Made by a program: the position numbers and the translations under genes
The notes under the pieces: generated by a model
The model's input: the letters and a program-made list of their open reading frames with translations, nothing else
What the model was told of the DNA's origin: nothing
Database searches by the model: none
Part shown: positions 29,336-38,990 of the stretch, one piece after another
How positions within the stretch are numbered: position 1 is the first letter of the stretch
Layout of the letters: every line of letters starts with the position of its first letter
Source: Deltaproteobacteria bacterium
GTDB taxonomy: Bacteria; Desulfobacterota; Desulfomonilia; UBA1062
Assembly: GCA_011046135.1 (NCBI GenBank)
Contig: DSBG01000166.1
Coordinates: 1-50,559, forward strand
Length of the DNA: 50,559 nucleotides
Direction: 5' to 3'

Positions 29336-30340
29336 GTGTCGAAGTTTTCATTGGAGGTCCTCGAGCGGTGTGTGTTCCCTCATGCCGTGACTCATGATCC
29401 TGACGTGCTCCTGGGTTCCGCCTTTGGAGAGGATGTGGCATTGACTCGAGTTGGAGACGATATCCTGGCGTCTCACGTTGACCCGATCATCGGTGCCATA
29501 GACAACATCGGATGGCTCGCAGTGCATGTGGCGTGTAACGACATAGCGGCAAGCGGTATCAGACCGCGCTGGATTCTCGTCCTCGTGCTCGTTCCGAGCA
29601 GAAAGGACGAGGACCTGCTCGAGAGCATCATGGCCGATGTCCATCGCGCTGCTGTTGAGATCAATGTTTCTGTTGTCGGGGGACATACGGGATACTCCAG
29701 TGGCATAAGCCGACCACTGGTTGCAGTGTCCGCCTTCGGTGATGCTCGGGGGAGGACTCCGGTCAGGACAGGTGGTGCAAAGGTGGGTGATCACGTGATG
29801 GTAACCAAGGGGATTGCCCTCGAGGGGACCGCTATTCTGGCTTGTGATTTCGCCGATGTAGCGCGGGATCTTGGCATAACGGATCACGAGCTGGCCAGGG
29901 CAAAAGATCTGATCCTCGATGTCAGTGTTATCCGGGAGGCCGAGGTGTTTGCGGAATTCGGTGCGAGTGCCATGCACGATGTGACACGGGGAGGAATTTT
30001 CGAAACCCTGCTCGAAATGGCGCGGACATCGGGGGTGCGCTTTCGGATCAACATCTCGCTGCTTCCGCAGCGTGCTGTGGTGGAACGCTTTGCTCGATGT
30101 TTTGCCTTTGATCCATTGAGGATGATCTCTTCAGGAACCCTGGTTGCGACCGTTGAGCCCGGAAACGCGGATGCCGCGGCTCGAAGGCTCGGGGAGATCG
30201 GAATTCTGTGTGCCGACATCGGTACCGTGGAGCATGGCGACGGGGTGGAGCTCATTGACGGGGACAAGACCGACCACTTTGACGAGATACGCTGTGAAGA
30301 CGATGAGCTGGCCAGGATGTGGACCCTGTATCCCCGGTGA
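29336..30340 (+). CDS. AIR synthase-related (PurM/HypE-like) protein lacking the HypE C-terminal Cys
   Basis: GEDVALTRVGDDILASHVDPIIGAIDNIGWLAVHVACNDIAASG; VVGGHTGYS; AMHDVTRGGIFETLLEMA; ends ...MWTLYPR. Confidence 0.85.
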   Translation: MSKFSLEVLERCVFPHAVTHDPDVLLGSAFGEDVALTRVGDDILASHVDPIIGAIDNIGWLAVHVACNDIAASGIRPRWILVLVLVPSRKDEDLLESIMADVHRAAVEINVSVVGGHTGYSSGISRPLVAVSAFGDARGRTPVRTGGAKVGDHVMVTKGIALEGTAILACDFADVARDLGITDHELARAKDLILDVSVIREAEVFAEFGASAMHDVTRGGIFETLLEMARTSGVRFRINISLLPQRAVVERFARCFAFDPLRMISSGTLVATVEPGNADAAARRLGEIGILCADIGTVEHGDGVELIDGDKTDHFDEIRCEDDELARMWTLYPR

Positions 30341-30420
30341 TGCAAAGGCTCCTGAAGATTTGAGACCTTGACGTCTATCTCACGGGCAGGTTCTCTGGAC
30401 AATAAAGGGGGGAAGACACC

Positions 30421-31758
30421 ATGAGAGTGATTGTAATCGGAGGTGACGCTGCAGGGATGAGCGCTGCAAGCCAGGTGAAGCGTCTGAAACCGGAATACGA
30501 GGTCATTGTTTTCGAACGGGGCAGATACATCTCGTATGCGGCGTGCGGGATCCCCTATTATATCGGGGGAGCCGTCGGTGCCCTGGAGGACCTGCTGGAA
30601 GTCTTACCCGAGGAAGCACGGGAAAAACGTAACATCGACTTGAGACTCGGTCACCGGGTCGTTTCCATAGACCCTTCAGAGCGAACCGTAACCGTGGATC
30701 ATGAGGGTTCGCGAAGGATCGAGCCCTATGACCGCCTCGTGATCGCTACGGGAGCACGCCCCCAGACTCAGGGGATCGACATCGGGACATTCTCGAATGT
30801 CTTCACCATGAACGACCTCTATGATGCCTCCCTCATCATGGACTTTATTGCCGAACACAAGCCCCGGAGCGTCGCCGTGATCGGTGGTGGCTATATCGGC
30901 CTGGAGGCGGTCGAATCGTTCTGCTCTCTGGGGATCAGCACAACGCTCGTCCACCGGCGGGAAGATCTTCACCGGGCTTTTGAAAAGGAAATCTCCGACA
31001 CCATCAAAGAGAAGCTCACCGAGAACGGGGTGACCCTCAGCCTGGGACACCCCCTCAAAGGGCTGGAACAGCGGGCAGGAAAGATCGGTGTCGTCCGAGA
31101 TACCGACACCATCGAGGTCGATGCTGTCGTGCTCGCCATCGGCGTTGAGCCGAACAGCGATCTCGCTTCCGATGCAGGGGTCACGCTGGGGGCAAACCGG
31201 GCCATCAGGGTGAATGAATTTATGGAAACTGACCGGGACGGGATCTATGCCGCGGGAGACTGTGCCACCGCCAGCATGGCCACCTTCGGGATCGAGGTTC
31301 ATGCCCCGCTCGCACTGAAGGCGAACAAGCAGGGACTCATTGCGGGTATGAACATCGCCGGTGTCCGGGAGGCTTTTGCAGGGGTCATGAACACGGCCAT
31401 CACCAAGGTGTTCGATCTCGGGGTGGCGCGGACGGGACTTTCATTTGCACAGGCACAGGACCTGGGTCTCGACCCTGAGAAGATCATGGTTCAGTCCAGG
31501 GACCGTGCCCGGTATTACCCGGGCTCGTCTTCCATTCAGTCGCTGGTGATCGTCGGCAAAAAGAACCGGCGCGTTCTGGGCGCGCAGCTGGCAGGGAGGG
31601 TCGAGTCGGTCAAGCGGATCGATGTGTACGCAACGGCCCTGTACAACCGGATGACCATCGATCAGCTCTTCGATCTCGACCTTGCCTATGCCCCGCCGTT
31701 CTCGCCCGTGTATGACCCGGTGCTCCTGGCGGCACGGGTTGCACGGAAAAAGAAGTGA
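30421..31758 (+). CDS. FAD-dependent pyridine nucleotide-disulfide oxidoreductase, CoA-disulfide reductase/NADH oxidase-like
   Basis: VIVIGGDAAGMSAASQVKRL; active-site Cys YISYAACGIPYYIGG; SVAVIGGGYIGLE; GIYAAGDCA; C-terminal LDLAYAPPFSPVYDPV. Confidence 0.93.
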   Translation: MRVIVIGGDAAGMSAASQVKRLKPEYEVIVFERGRYISYAACGIPYYIGGAVGALEDLLEVLPEEAREKRNIDLRLGHRVVSIDPSERTVTVDHEGSRRIEPYDRLVIATGARPQTQGIDIGTFSNVFTMNDLYDASLIMDFIAEHKPRSVAVIGGGYIGLEAVESFCSLGISTTLVHRREDLHRAFEKEISDTIKEKLTENGVTLSLGHPLKGLEQRAGKIGVVRDTDTIEVDAVVLAIGVEPNSDLASDAGVTLGANRAIRVNEFMETDRDGIYAAGDCATASMATFGIEVHAPLALKANKQGLIAGMNIAGVREAFAGVMNTAITKVFDLGVARTGLSFAQAQDLGLDPEKIMVQSRDRARYYPGSSSIQSLVIVGKKNRRVLGAQLAGRVESVKRIDVYATALYNRMTIDQLFDLDLAYAPPFSPVYDPVLLAARVARKKK

Positions 31759-31893
31759 GAACAGCCCCTGCACGGACCCTGGAGAAGGAGGCGAAGAGAC
31801 TGCAGGGAGAATCGATTACAGACGCCCCTTGAAGGGAGGCTGAAGAGAATATGCAGGATTACCCGGTACCTTTTTTCATGGTATAGAGAGCAC

Positions 31894-32298
31894 ATGGACT
31901 GCCCCACCTGCTCAAGGGCCCTTGTCACACTCGAGTTCGACGAGCTGGAGGTTGACTACTGCACGCAGTGTGGAGGAGTCTGGCTCGACTCGGGGGAGCT
32001 CGAGTACCTCCTTTCTAACGGCAGCGATCCAGACACGCACCCCACACCATTCATCCCTTCGCTGTCTTCCGAAAAAAAGAAACGCTGCCCGGTCTGCCGT
32101 GTGATGATGGAAAAAATAGCTGCTGGACAGGCTGATTCGATCATCCTGGACCAGTGCAAGCTGCACGGCATCTGGTTCGACAGGGGGGAACTCATCAGGC
32201 TCATGGCACTGGAGAGGGGGACAGAGGCGTCCGGCCAGTCGAATCCTTTGGCGGCCAGGCTCCATGAGATGTTCCCTGATATGAAGGAGATACCATGA
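31894..32298 (+). CDS. zf-TFIIB-type zinc-finger protein
   Basis: MDCPTCSRALVTLEFDELEVDYCTQCGGVWLDSGELEYLL, repeated as CPVCRVMMEKI...DQCKLHGIWFDRGELIRLM. Confidence 0.88.
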   Translation: MDCPTCSRALVTLEFDELEVDYCTQCGGVWLDSGELEYLLSNGSDPDTHPTPFIPSLSSEKKKRCPVCRVMMEKIAAGQADSIILDQCKLHGIWFDRGELIRLMALERGTEASGQSNPLAARLHEMFPDMKEIP

Positions 32299-32314
32299 AA
32301 GGAGAGAATCGGGA

Positions 32315-32884
32315 ATGACAGCAGGAACCCTTGTATTGATTGTTGTGATCGCGGGTGTCGTGGCGATCGTACTCTACGCCGTTGCCACCTACAATGCCCT
32401 GGTGGGCCTGAGGAACCAGATCAGGAATGCCTGGGCCCAGATCGAGGTTCAACTCAAGCGCAGGCACGATCTCATACCCAATCTCGTTGAGACCGCCAAA
32501 GGATACATGGTGCACGAGAGGAGCACCCTCGAAGAGGTGACCAAGGCTCGTACCCGTGCAGCCAGCGCAAAATCCGTACAGGATATTTCACAAGCCGAAA
32601 CAGGACTCTCCGGTGCCCTGGTGAGGTTCATGGCCATCGTGGAGAACTATCCCGACCTCAAGGCGAACCAGAATTTTCTCGCGTTGCAGGAAGAACTCAC
32701 CTCAACGGAAAACAGGATCGCCTTCTCCCGTCAGGCATACAACGACCAGGTCCTGTTCCTGAACAACAAGGTGCAGATGTTTCCCTCGAATATCATCGCC
32801 GGCATGTTCAAGTTCACTCTCGGTGAGTTCTTCGAACTGGAAGACAGCGCACAGCGGGCTGTGCCGAAAGTTCAGTTCAGCTGA
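32315..32884 (+). CDS. LemA family protein
   Basis: N-terminal TM; YNALVGLRNQIRNAWAQIEVQLKRRHDLIPNLVETAKGYMVHE; ENYPDLKANQNFLALQEELTSTENRIAFSRQAYND. Confidence 0.96.
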   Translation: MTAGTLVLIVVIAGVVAIVLYAVATYNALVGLRNQIRNAWAQIEVQLKRRHDLIPNLVETAKGYMVHERSTLEEVTKARTRAASAKSVQDISQAETGLSGALVRFMAIVENYPDLKANQNFLALQEELTSTENRIAFSRQAYNDQVLFLNNKVQMFPSNIIAGMFKFTLGEFFELEDSAQRAVPKVQFS

Positions 32885-32887
32885 TAC

Positions 32888-34378
32888 ATGTTCTGGTCCA
32901 TCATCGCCGCAAACAAGCGCAAGACCGTTATCCTCGTCGTATCCATGGGGATCTTCCTGCTGCTGATGGGATACTTCATCGGTATGGCCGTTGCTGGGCC
33001 CGCTCATCGTCTGGCTGGACTCGGAGGTATCACCATTGCGCTGATCATCTGGGTCGTCATGCTCATGGTGAGCTTCTGGGGTTCTGATCGGCTGTTCCTG
33101 GGCATGTCGAACGCCCGTGAAGTGGACAGGGGTTCCTGGCCCCAGCTTTTTAACGTCGTGGAAGAGATGAAGATCGCTTCATCTCTCAAGAAGATGCCCA
33201 GGATCTATATCGTCGATGACCCGGCGCCAAACGCCTTTGCAGTGGGCAAGTCTGAAAATAACTGTGCGATCTGCGTCACTGCAGGTCTGCTGGCCACCTG
33301 CAGCCGGGACGAACTCCAGGGTGTCGTGGCCCACGAAATCGGCCACATCCTGAACCGTGATATCCTGTACCTGACTGTTGCCGCAACCATGCTCGGGTCG
33401 ATCCTCATCATCAGCGATGTGTTCCTTCGCTCCAGGTGGTACACACCATCTGTGCGTTTCGGGTCCCGATCGAGAAGCAGGAGCGCAGGCAGACTCGGCG
33501 CGGTTGTGCTCCTGGCTGCCTTCCTCCTGGCCATTCTCGGACCTGTACTGGCCCGGATTCTCTACTTTTCCATCTCCCGGAAGCGGGAATACCTTGCAGA
33601 TGCAACCAGTGCACGGCTCACCCGCTACCCGGAAGGTCTCGCCTCCGCCCTGGAAAAAATCGGAGCCGCCACGGCAAGACTCTCCAGTGCCCCTTCTTCG
33701 ATCGCACCGTTCTACACGGTGAATCCCTACAAGCAGCATCTTTCCAGCAGCCCGTTTGCAACACACCCGCCCCTGGACGAACGGATACGGATCCTTCGTG
33801 CCATGAGTATGGGGGCAGGATACCTCGACTACATGAAGGCATACGTAGAGGTAACGAGAAGACGAGTGGCGCTTGTGCAGCCATCCGAGCTGTTAGATGC
33901 CGAGAGGGTGGAGATCAGGGGGTCTTCGGAAGACGCAGGGACCACAAGGATATCGCAGGCAGCGGTGAGGAAGAGAACTGGAGACATGATCCGCGCACTG
34001 AACGACTTCGCCTTTATCACCTGCCCGTGCGGCATGAAAATAAAAGTGCCCCCGGAATACAGCGCCGGTACGATCGCGTGCCCGCGTTGTTCACGGCAGC
34101 ACGCAATTCCCCGTGCCGATTCCGGAGATCTCGGATTGATCCTGTCGCAGCGTTCACTGTTCAGTGAGACGCAGCATTTTTCCCAAGAAACAACCACGAA
34201 AAAAGTTCGAGGTGCTTCCCAGGTGGTGAGCAAAATACCTGGCCAGTGGCAGGAGATCACCTGCGGAACGTGCGGGAAATCTTTTGAACTCTCCCCGGCA
34301 TTCAAGGCGAGTCAGCGCAGGTGTGCACACTGCGGAGCATTGATTTTCATCGAAACGCCACACCTCACGTCTTCATGA
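32888..34378 (+). CDS. M48 family metallopeptidase (HtpX-like) with two C-terminal zinc-ribbon-like motifs
   Basis: VVAHEIGHILNRDI (HExxH); SRKREYLADATSARLT; C-terminal CPCG...CPRC and CGTC...CAHC. Confidence 0.93.
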   Translation: MFWSIIAANKRKTVILVVSMGIFLLLMGYFIGMAVAGPAHRLAGLGGITIALIIWVVMLMVSFWGSDRLFLGMSNAREVDRGSWPQLFNVVEEMKIASSLKKMPRIYIVDDPAPNAFAVGKSENNCAICVTAGLLATCSRDELQGVVAHEIGHILNRDILYLTVAATMLGSILIISDVFLRSRWYTPSVRFGSRSRSRSAGRLGAVVLLAAFLLAILGPVLARILYFSISRKREYLADATSARLTRYPEGLASALEKIGAATARLSSAPSSIAPFYTVNPYKQHLSSSPFATHPPLDERIRILRAMSMGAGYLDYMKAYVEVTRRRVALVQPSELLDAERVEIRGSSEDAGTTRISQAAVRKRTGDMIRALNDFAFITCPCGMKIKVPPEYSAGTIACPRCSRQHAIPRADSGDLGLILSQRSLFSETQHFSQETTTKKVRGASQVVSKIPGQWQEITCGTCGKSFELSPAFKASQRRCAHCGALIFIETPHLTSS

Positions 34379-34422
34379 AGGGAGCACGGGAGGTTTCTCA
34401 CACGGGATTTCCGGACCCTGTG

Positions 34423-34728
34423 TCACTTCAGTATGGAAAAGAAGTTGCTGAAGATTTCGTTGGTCATGTCCAGGATCTCGTGGAAAAAGAATATTCCGAG
34501 GATCCCCCAGGAAAGAGGGATGGCCAGGAGAATCGTGGCCATCGAGCTGAAACTCAGTGCAGAGCCCATCAGGAACATGATGAAAAAAACGCAGAGCACA
34601 ACACAATCGACGAACAGCCCAAAGACTGCGGCTCCGATGAACCTCATGACGCAGGAGACTAGGTCGTACTCGTGCAGGGGGGACGCACCCGCAGATGCTC
34701 TGATTTTTTTCATGGGAAGGTTTCTCAT
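34423..34728 (-). CDS. Small hypothetical membrane protein
   Basis: 101 aa ORF with two strongly hydrophobic segments. Confidence 0.5.
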   Translation of the reverse strand: MRNLPMKKIRASAGASPLHEYDLVSCVMRFIGAAVFGLFVDCVVLCVFFIMFLMGSALSFSSMATILLAIPLSWGILGIFFFHEILDMTNEIFSNFFSILK

Positions 34729-34921
34729 CCAATGAGCCTTATCGAACAGAGCAAGGAATCAGTTTACTGATCACCTTGAGAGCAATGAGGGAAGAGATCC
34801 GGGAAATGATCCTGCGCGCGTGATCACGGGTTGCGGGGTCTGCGTCTTTCGTGATTCGAAGCAGTTCGATGGAGAGTTTCCGCATGAGATTCTCTTCCTT
34901 CTCCAGGGACTCGGCACGGAA

Positions 34922-34951
34922 GAAAAAGGCCCGGCTCAACGTGCCGGGCCT
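34922..34951 (-). terminator. Rho-independent terminator downstream of the 3-hydroxyacyl-CoA dehydrogenase gene
   Basis: Minus-strand AGGCCCGGC-acgttga-GCCGGGCCT followed by TTTT. Confidence 0.88.
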
Positions 34952-34958
34952 CCAGGTC

Positions 34959-36098
34959 TCAAATCTCGATTGTTCCTTCTCGAAGGGTCTTCGTGGGCCT
35001 GAATACCTCGATATCGAATTTCTCTGCAAGCTCTGTGCATCGTTTCACGAGGGTGTCATAGCCGATGCCTTTTGCCAGGGTGAAAGGCCCGATCCCTCCA
35101 CCGCCGTTGGCTATGGCGATATCGATGTCTTTCGGGTCGGACACGACGCCTTCTTCCAGGAGCTTGGTCGCCTCGTTGACCTGCAGGGCAACCATGTGGG
35201 TGAAATCATACTCTGTCGTGGCCGACGAGGTGTCGATTTTAGGCCTGCCTTCAGACCAGTCGTAGATACCTTTCCCGGTCTTCTTACCGAGGGTTCCCGA
35301 CACCACGAGGTCTTTGAGGGCCTTTCTCGGGGTGTAATCAGGTGAGAGGGTTTCGGAGTAGTACTTCTGCGTGTGTAGCACGATGTCGAGGCCCACGTAA
35401 TCGATGAGTTCGAAGGGGGTCATGGGCATGACAGCCTTGAACACGGCATCGAACTGTTCTGGAGATGGGCTCCCCCTGTCGAGGATGAGCTGGAGCAGCA
35501 GGCCTGTGGGTGCGTTCACCCGATTGTAGATGAATCCCGGAGAATCCTTCTGTACGGTCACCGGGATCTTTCCCATCTTTCTTGCAACTGCCGCAACGAC
35601 GGTCAGCGCTTCCGGGGATGACTGTTCAGCAGAGATGACTTCCACCAGCTTGAGCAGAACCGCAGGATTGAAGAAGTGCATTCCGACAACCCGCTCGGGC
35701 CTGGATGCTGCTGAAGCGATCTGGGTGATGCTCATGGATGAGGTGTTGCTGGCAAGAAGTGCCTGCTCCGGGGCAAAAGCTGAGATCTCGGCAAAGGTTT
35801 TTTTCTTGAGATCGAGGTCTTCGGGAACTGCCTCGATCACGAGGTCTGCGTTTTCAACGGCGGTCTTCAGGTTGGTGGTGGGCTGCAGCAGTGACAGAGC
35901 CTCTTTGCTCTGTTCGTCGGTGATCTTGCCCTTTGTGACAAACTTGGCCAGGCTCTCTCTGATGGTATTCACCCCTCTGTCGACAAAACGTTGTTCTATG
36001 TCGTGCATGGCAACCGTGAACCCTGCCATGATACCAACCTGGGCGATTCCATTTCCCATGGCGCCCGCACCGATTACCGCAATTTTGTTCACCTCCAT
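34959..36098 (-). CDS. 3-hydroxyacyl-CoA (3-hydroxybutyryl-CoA) dehydrogenase
   Basis: NKIAVIGAGAMGNGIAQVGIMAGFTVAMHDIE; GMHFFNPAVLLKLVEVI; two C-terminal 3HCDH-like domains. Confidence 0.94.
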   Translation of the reverse strand: MEVNKIAVIGAGAMGNGIAQVGIMAGFTVAMHDIEQRFVDRGVNTIRESLAKFVTKGKITDEQSKEALSLLQPTTNLKTAVENADLVIEAVPEDLDLKKKTFAEISAFAPEQALLASNTSSMSITQIASAASRPERVVGMHFFNPAVLLKLVEVISAEQSSPEALTVVAAVARKMGKIPVTVQKDSPGFIYNRVNAPTGLLLQLILDRGSPSPEQFDAVFKAVMPMTPFELIDYVGLDIVLHTQKYYSETLSPDYTPRKALKDLVVSGTLGKKTGKGIYDWSEGRPKIDTSSATTEYDFTHMVALQVNEATKLLEEGVVSDPKDIDIAIANGGGGIGPFTLAKGIGYDTLVKRCTELAEKFDIEVFRPTKTLREGTIEI

Positions 36099-36119
36099 GA
36101 ATACCTCCCGGGAATCATT

Positions 36120-36890
36120 TCACTCGCCCTTGAAGGCGGGCGGTCTCTTTTCCAGAAATGCGGTGAATCCCTCGATGGCGTCCTTGGATCCAGCACAGAC
36201 CTGACTCCCTTGACCCTCTACCTTGAGGCCCTCATCCATCCCCTTGTCAAGATGCGCCTGGACAGCGCGCAACGCACCACGAACCGCCAGGGGGGCCTTT
36301 TCAGAAAGAGTTCCGGCCATCTGCATGGCTTCGGACATGAGCTCTTCGGCAGGATAGAGGGCATCAACCAGGCCACAGGCGAGGGCTTCTTCGGGTGTCA
36401 GGCGTTTGCTCAGGAGGATGAGATCAAGGGCTTTGGTCCTTCCCAGGAGGCGTGTCAGTCTCTGTGTTCCTCCCCACCCGGGAATGATTCCCAGGTTGAG
36501 TTCGGGACATCCTATCCTGGCCCTGTCACTCTTTGCCATGTACCTGAAGTGACAGGCGAGGGACAACTCGCATCCGCCACCAAGGGCATGGCCGTTGATG
36601 GCCGCGATGACAGGCTTGTCGAATCGGTCCACCTTTGTCCACACCGCCCGACCTACGTCACCGATATCCGGGTGATTCACGGCATCGCTCACATCCATTC
36701 CGGCACAGAAAGACCTGTCTCCCGCACCGGTGATGACCACCACCCGTACTCCACTATCAGACCCCAGTTCATCCAGTGCGCGGTCGATCTCCTGCAGCAT
36801 GGTGTAGCTCACCGCGTTGTTCGGCGGACGATTCAGGGTGATAACGGCGATGGTACCTTGTTTCTCCAGAAGCAGGGTTTCATATCCCAT
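36120..36890 (-). CDS. Enoyl-CoA hydratase/isomerase family protein
   Basis: DRSFCAGMDVSDAV; INGHALGGGCELSLACHFRYMA; LGIIPGWGGTQRLTRLLG; start MGYETLLLEKQG. Confidence 0.94.
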   Translation of the reverse strand: MGYETLLLEKQGTIAVITLNRPPNNAVSYTMLQEIDRALDELGSDSGVRVVVITGAGDRSFCAGMDVSDAVNHPDIGDVGRAVWTKVDRFDKPVIAAINGHALGGGCELSLACHFRYMAKSDRARIGCPELNLGIIPGWGGTQRLTRLLGRTKALDLILLSKRLTPEEALACGLVDALYPAEELMSEAMQMAGTLSEKAPLAVRGALRAVQAHLDKGMDEGLKVEGQGSQVCAGSKDAIEGFTAFLEKRPPAFKGE

Positions 36891-37156
36891 GTCACATTCC
36901 TCCTTGTATCGAGAATGAATAGCACTCAGATCAAGCCCAGTGATTCTACCGGTGGGCGTTGAGGTTGTCAAGGATGTCAGAATCCTGTTCGTCGTCTTCA
37001 CCCATGAAAACTACAACCAGAGCATCACTACCCCTTCATACTCACTGACACAACTATCTAGACATGGCCAACGCGCATCAATGCCCGGGAATGCTGTCGG
37101 GATGCAACACGAGTCCTCAGGTCTTCAGAGTACTGATACGTGCATAATTAGGGCAT

Positions 37157-37188
37157 CTTGCAAAATGACTTCAGAAGTCACTTTCAAG
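37157..37188. promoter_or_regulatory. 32-bp imperfect palindrome upstream of the hydratase/dehydrogenase operon
   Basis: CTTGcAAAATGACTTC-A-GAAGTCACTTTCAAG, near-perfect dyad with one bulge and one mismatch. Confidence 0.55.
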
Positions 37189-37284
37189 CACACAATTGGT
37201 CCAGCGTATAACGAACATAGTAGTACCTGATAGCGGAGGACCCCTCCTGAACCGAATCCGAAATAGCTTTGCCGGGGATCGCCC

Positions 37285-38634
37285 TCAGAAGGAGAAGAAG
37301 AACTGGAAATAGGCACTGTGTGAGTAGGTTCCGAATTCACTCTCGGGCACGAGGAACGAGGTCTGCTCCGAGGAAGGTCTCTTTCCAAACGCAAGGATAC
37401 CGCCGAGGCGAAATTCTGATGCGTCCGAGACGGAATACCTCAGTGCGGGACAAGCAAGGCTCGACCCATCCGAGAGGGAGTATATCCAGGAGAGCCCACC
37501 CGTGATGCGCTGATGAAAATCATAGGATACCTGAAGTCCAGCGAGTTGCCTGGAAAGACTCAGTGTTCCTCCAAGTGCAGACCTCAGCAGGGCATCGAAA
37601 AGGTAATCATCATTTCCCCCGCCGTTGAAGAGGTAGTCTAGATTGAAGAAGAGGCCATTTTCAAAGCGGTGATTCACTCCCAAAACAACTGCCAGGTGGT
37701 TCTCGAAAAGGTCAACCTGGTATTGTTCCGAGGAAGTACCTGCATCGAGGATCAGGACGCTGCTGTCTCCGCGGGCAAGAAACAAGGCTCCCTCTGCGTG
37801 AAGGCCGACGGGACCGAAGGTTTTGTTGAATCCGGCTCCCACCTGGTATCCTCCATAGACTTTTCCTCCCTGGAGGATGAGGTCACTGTCGCGGAGTACC
37901 GTCTGGTATCGTGCTACCAGCGCAGAGGCATACCATTGATCGACACCGAGGTCCTCGGTCAGCACGATGATGCCCGTTCCCGAGACCAGGGGCAGGAGCT
38001 TCCGCCCCGTGGATGCAACGAGGCTCAGCGAAGAGGATTGTTCCATGGCGATGTCCACCCTCAGCGCATCAGATCCCGGTCTATAGTCGCGGTCAAAGGC
38101 GTCCGGGGAAAACGGCTGGAATATATCCAACGGGTTCCAGAAGTATGAGCGGGAGAAATCTATGGCCTGCCGGCCAAGGGTAATGCTCACGGGATTCATC
38201 TCGAGGCTCACGTTCATCCTGTCAGCATTCGTGGTGGTGTTGAAGTCACTGTCTTCAACCAGGTACCAGGCCGGCTTTGAAATCCGGTACGGTGTGTTGA
38301 TTGCCGATGTCCTGAATGCAACCGGGAGCGTTCCTGATGCCTGGGGCTCAGCATACGTTTCCAGGACCAGGTGGAACTCGAAGGAGACATGCTCTCTGAT
38401 GGTTCCTTCAGAAATGATTCGCGCAAACGTCTGCGAGATCACGTCATATCGATTATCGACACCGAAGAGAACAGGATCGTCATAGTTTCGGGTACCTGCA
38501 GCGGTAGACCTGAAATCCCCGGTGATATCCAAGGACACGAATTCCGAAGAAAATGTCCAGAAGGCCTGTGCATGAACGGCGAGTGCAAGGATGAAGAGGC
38601 ACGGCACAATACTTCTGGAGACGGCAGCCAGCAT
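37285..38634 (-). CDS. Putative outer membrane beta-barrel/porin-like protein
   Basis: Signal peptide (LFILALAVHAQAF); alternating barrel-like pattern; ends FQFFFSF with C-terminal Phe. Confidence 0.7.
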   Translation of the reverse strand: MLAAVSRSIVPCLFILALAVHAQAFWTFSSEFVSLDITGDFRSTAAGTRNYDDPVLFGVDNRYDVISQTFARIISEGTIREHVSFEFHLVLETYAEPQASGTLPVAFRTSAINTPYRISKPAWYLVEDSDFNTTTNADRMNVSLEMNPVSITLGRQAIDFSRSYFWNPLDIFQPFSPDAFDRDYRPGSDALRVDIAMEQSSSLSLVASTGRKLLPLVSGTGIIVLTEDLGVDQWYASALVARYQTVLRDSDLILQGGKVYGGYQVGAGFNKTFGPVGLHAEGALFLARGDSSVLILDAGTSSEQYQVDLFENHLAVVLGVNHRFENGLFFNLDYLFNGGGNDDYLFDALLRSALGGTLSLSRQLAGLQVSYDFHQRITGGLSWIYSLSDGSSLACPALRYSVSDASEFRLGGILAFGKRPSSEQTSFLVPESEFGTYSHSAYFQFFFSF

Positions 38635-38803
38635 CTTATCCCCCCTCGTTATGTTCGCGTGATTGAGATGCCGTTGTCAACGGATCATGGCCATGCTCAT
38701 CCTTGGGTGTTGTATCTGCAAACACGCATTATGCGTGAGGACTATACTACAGGGCGGAGGAAAAGGTAAGAACCGAAACACTGTTCGGACAACAGAAAGG
38801 AGA

Positions 38804-38820
38804 AAAGGGTGTCACCCTTT
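38804..38820. other. Perfect 8+8 bp palindrome in the divergent intergenic region
   Basis: AAAGGGTG-t-CACCCTTT. Confidence 0.55.
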
Positions 38821-38990
38821 CCTGACTGGTCTGTTCAGGAGAATGAATTCCTTCGTGGCGCCCGCTCCAGAAAGCAACAATTCGAAGAGTTTTCGATGGG
38901 GCTTGAAAAAGGTGCCCCGTTCTAGTAGGGAAGGGGGGCATTGAGAGCGATACACCCCGAGCGGGAGAGAAGCAAGGAAGGAGTGGCAGT

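Noticed and set aside
29336-30340. Annotation as hydrogenase maturation factor HypE
   Set aside because: Missing the C-terminal Cys and no hydrogenase/hyp genes nearby; kept as AIR synthase-related only.
35991-36962. 323-aa plus-strand ORF antisense to the enoyl-CoA hydratase and part of the dehydrogenase
   Set aside because: Shadow of two confident minus-strand genes.
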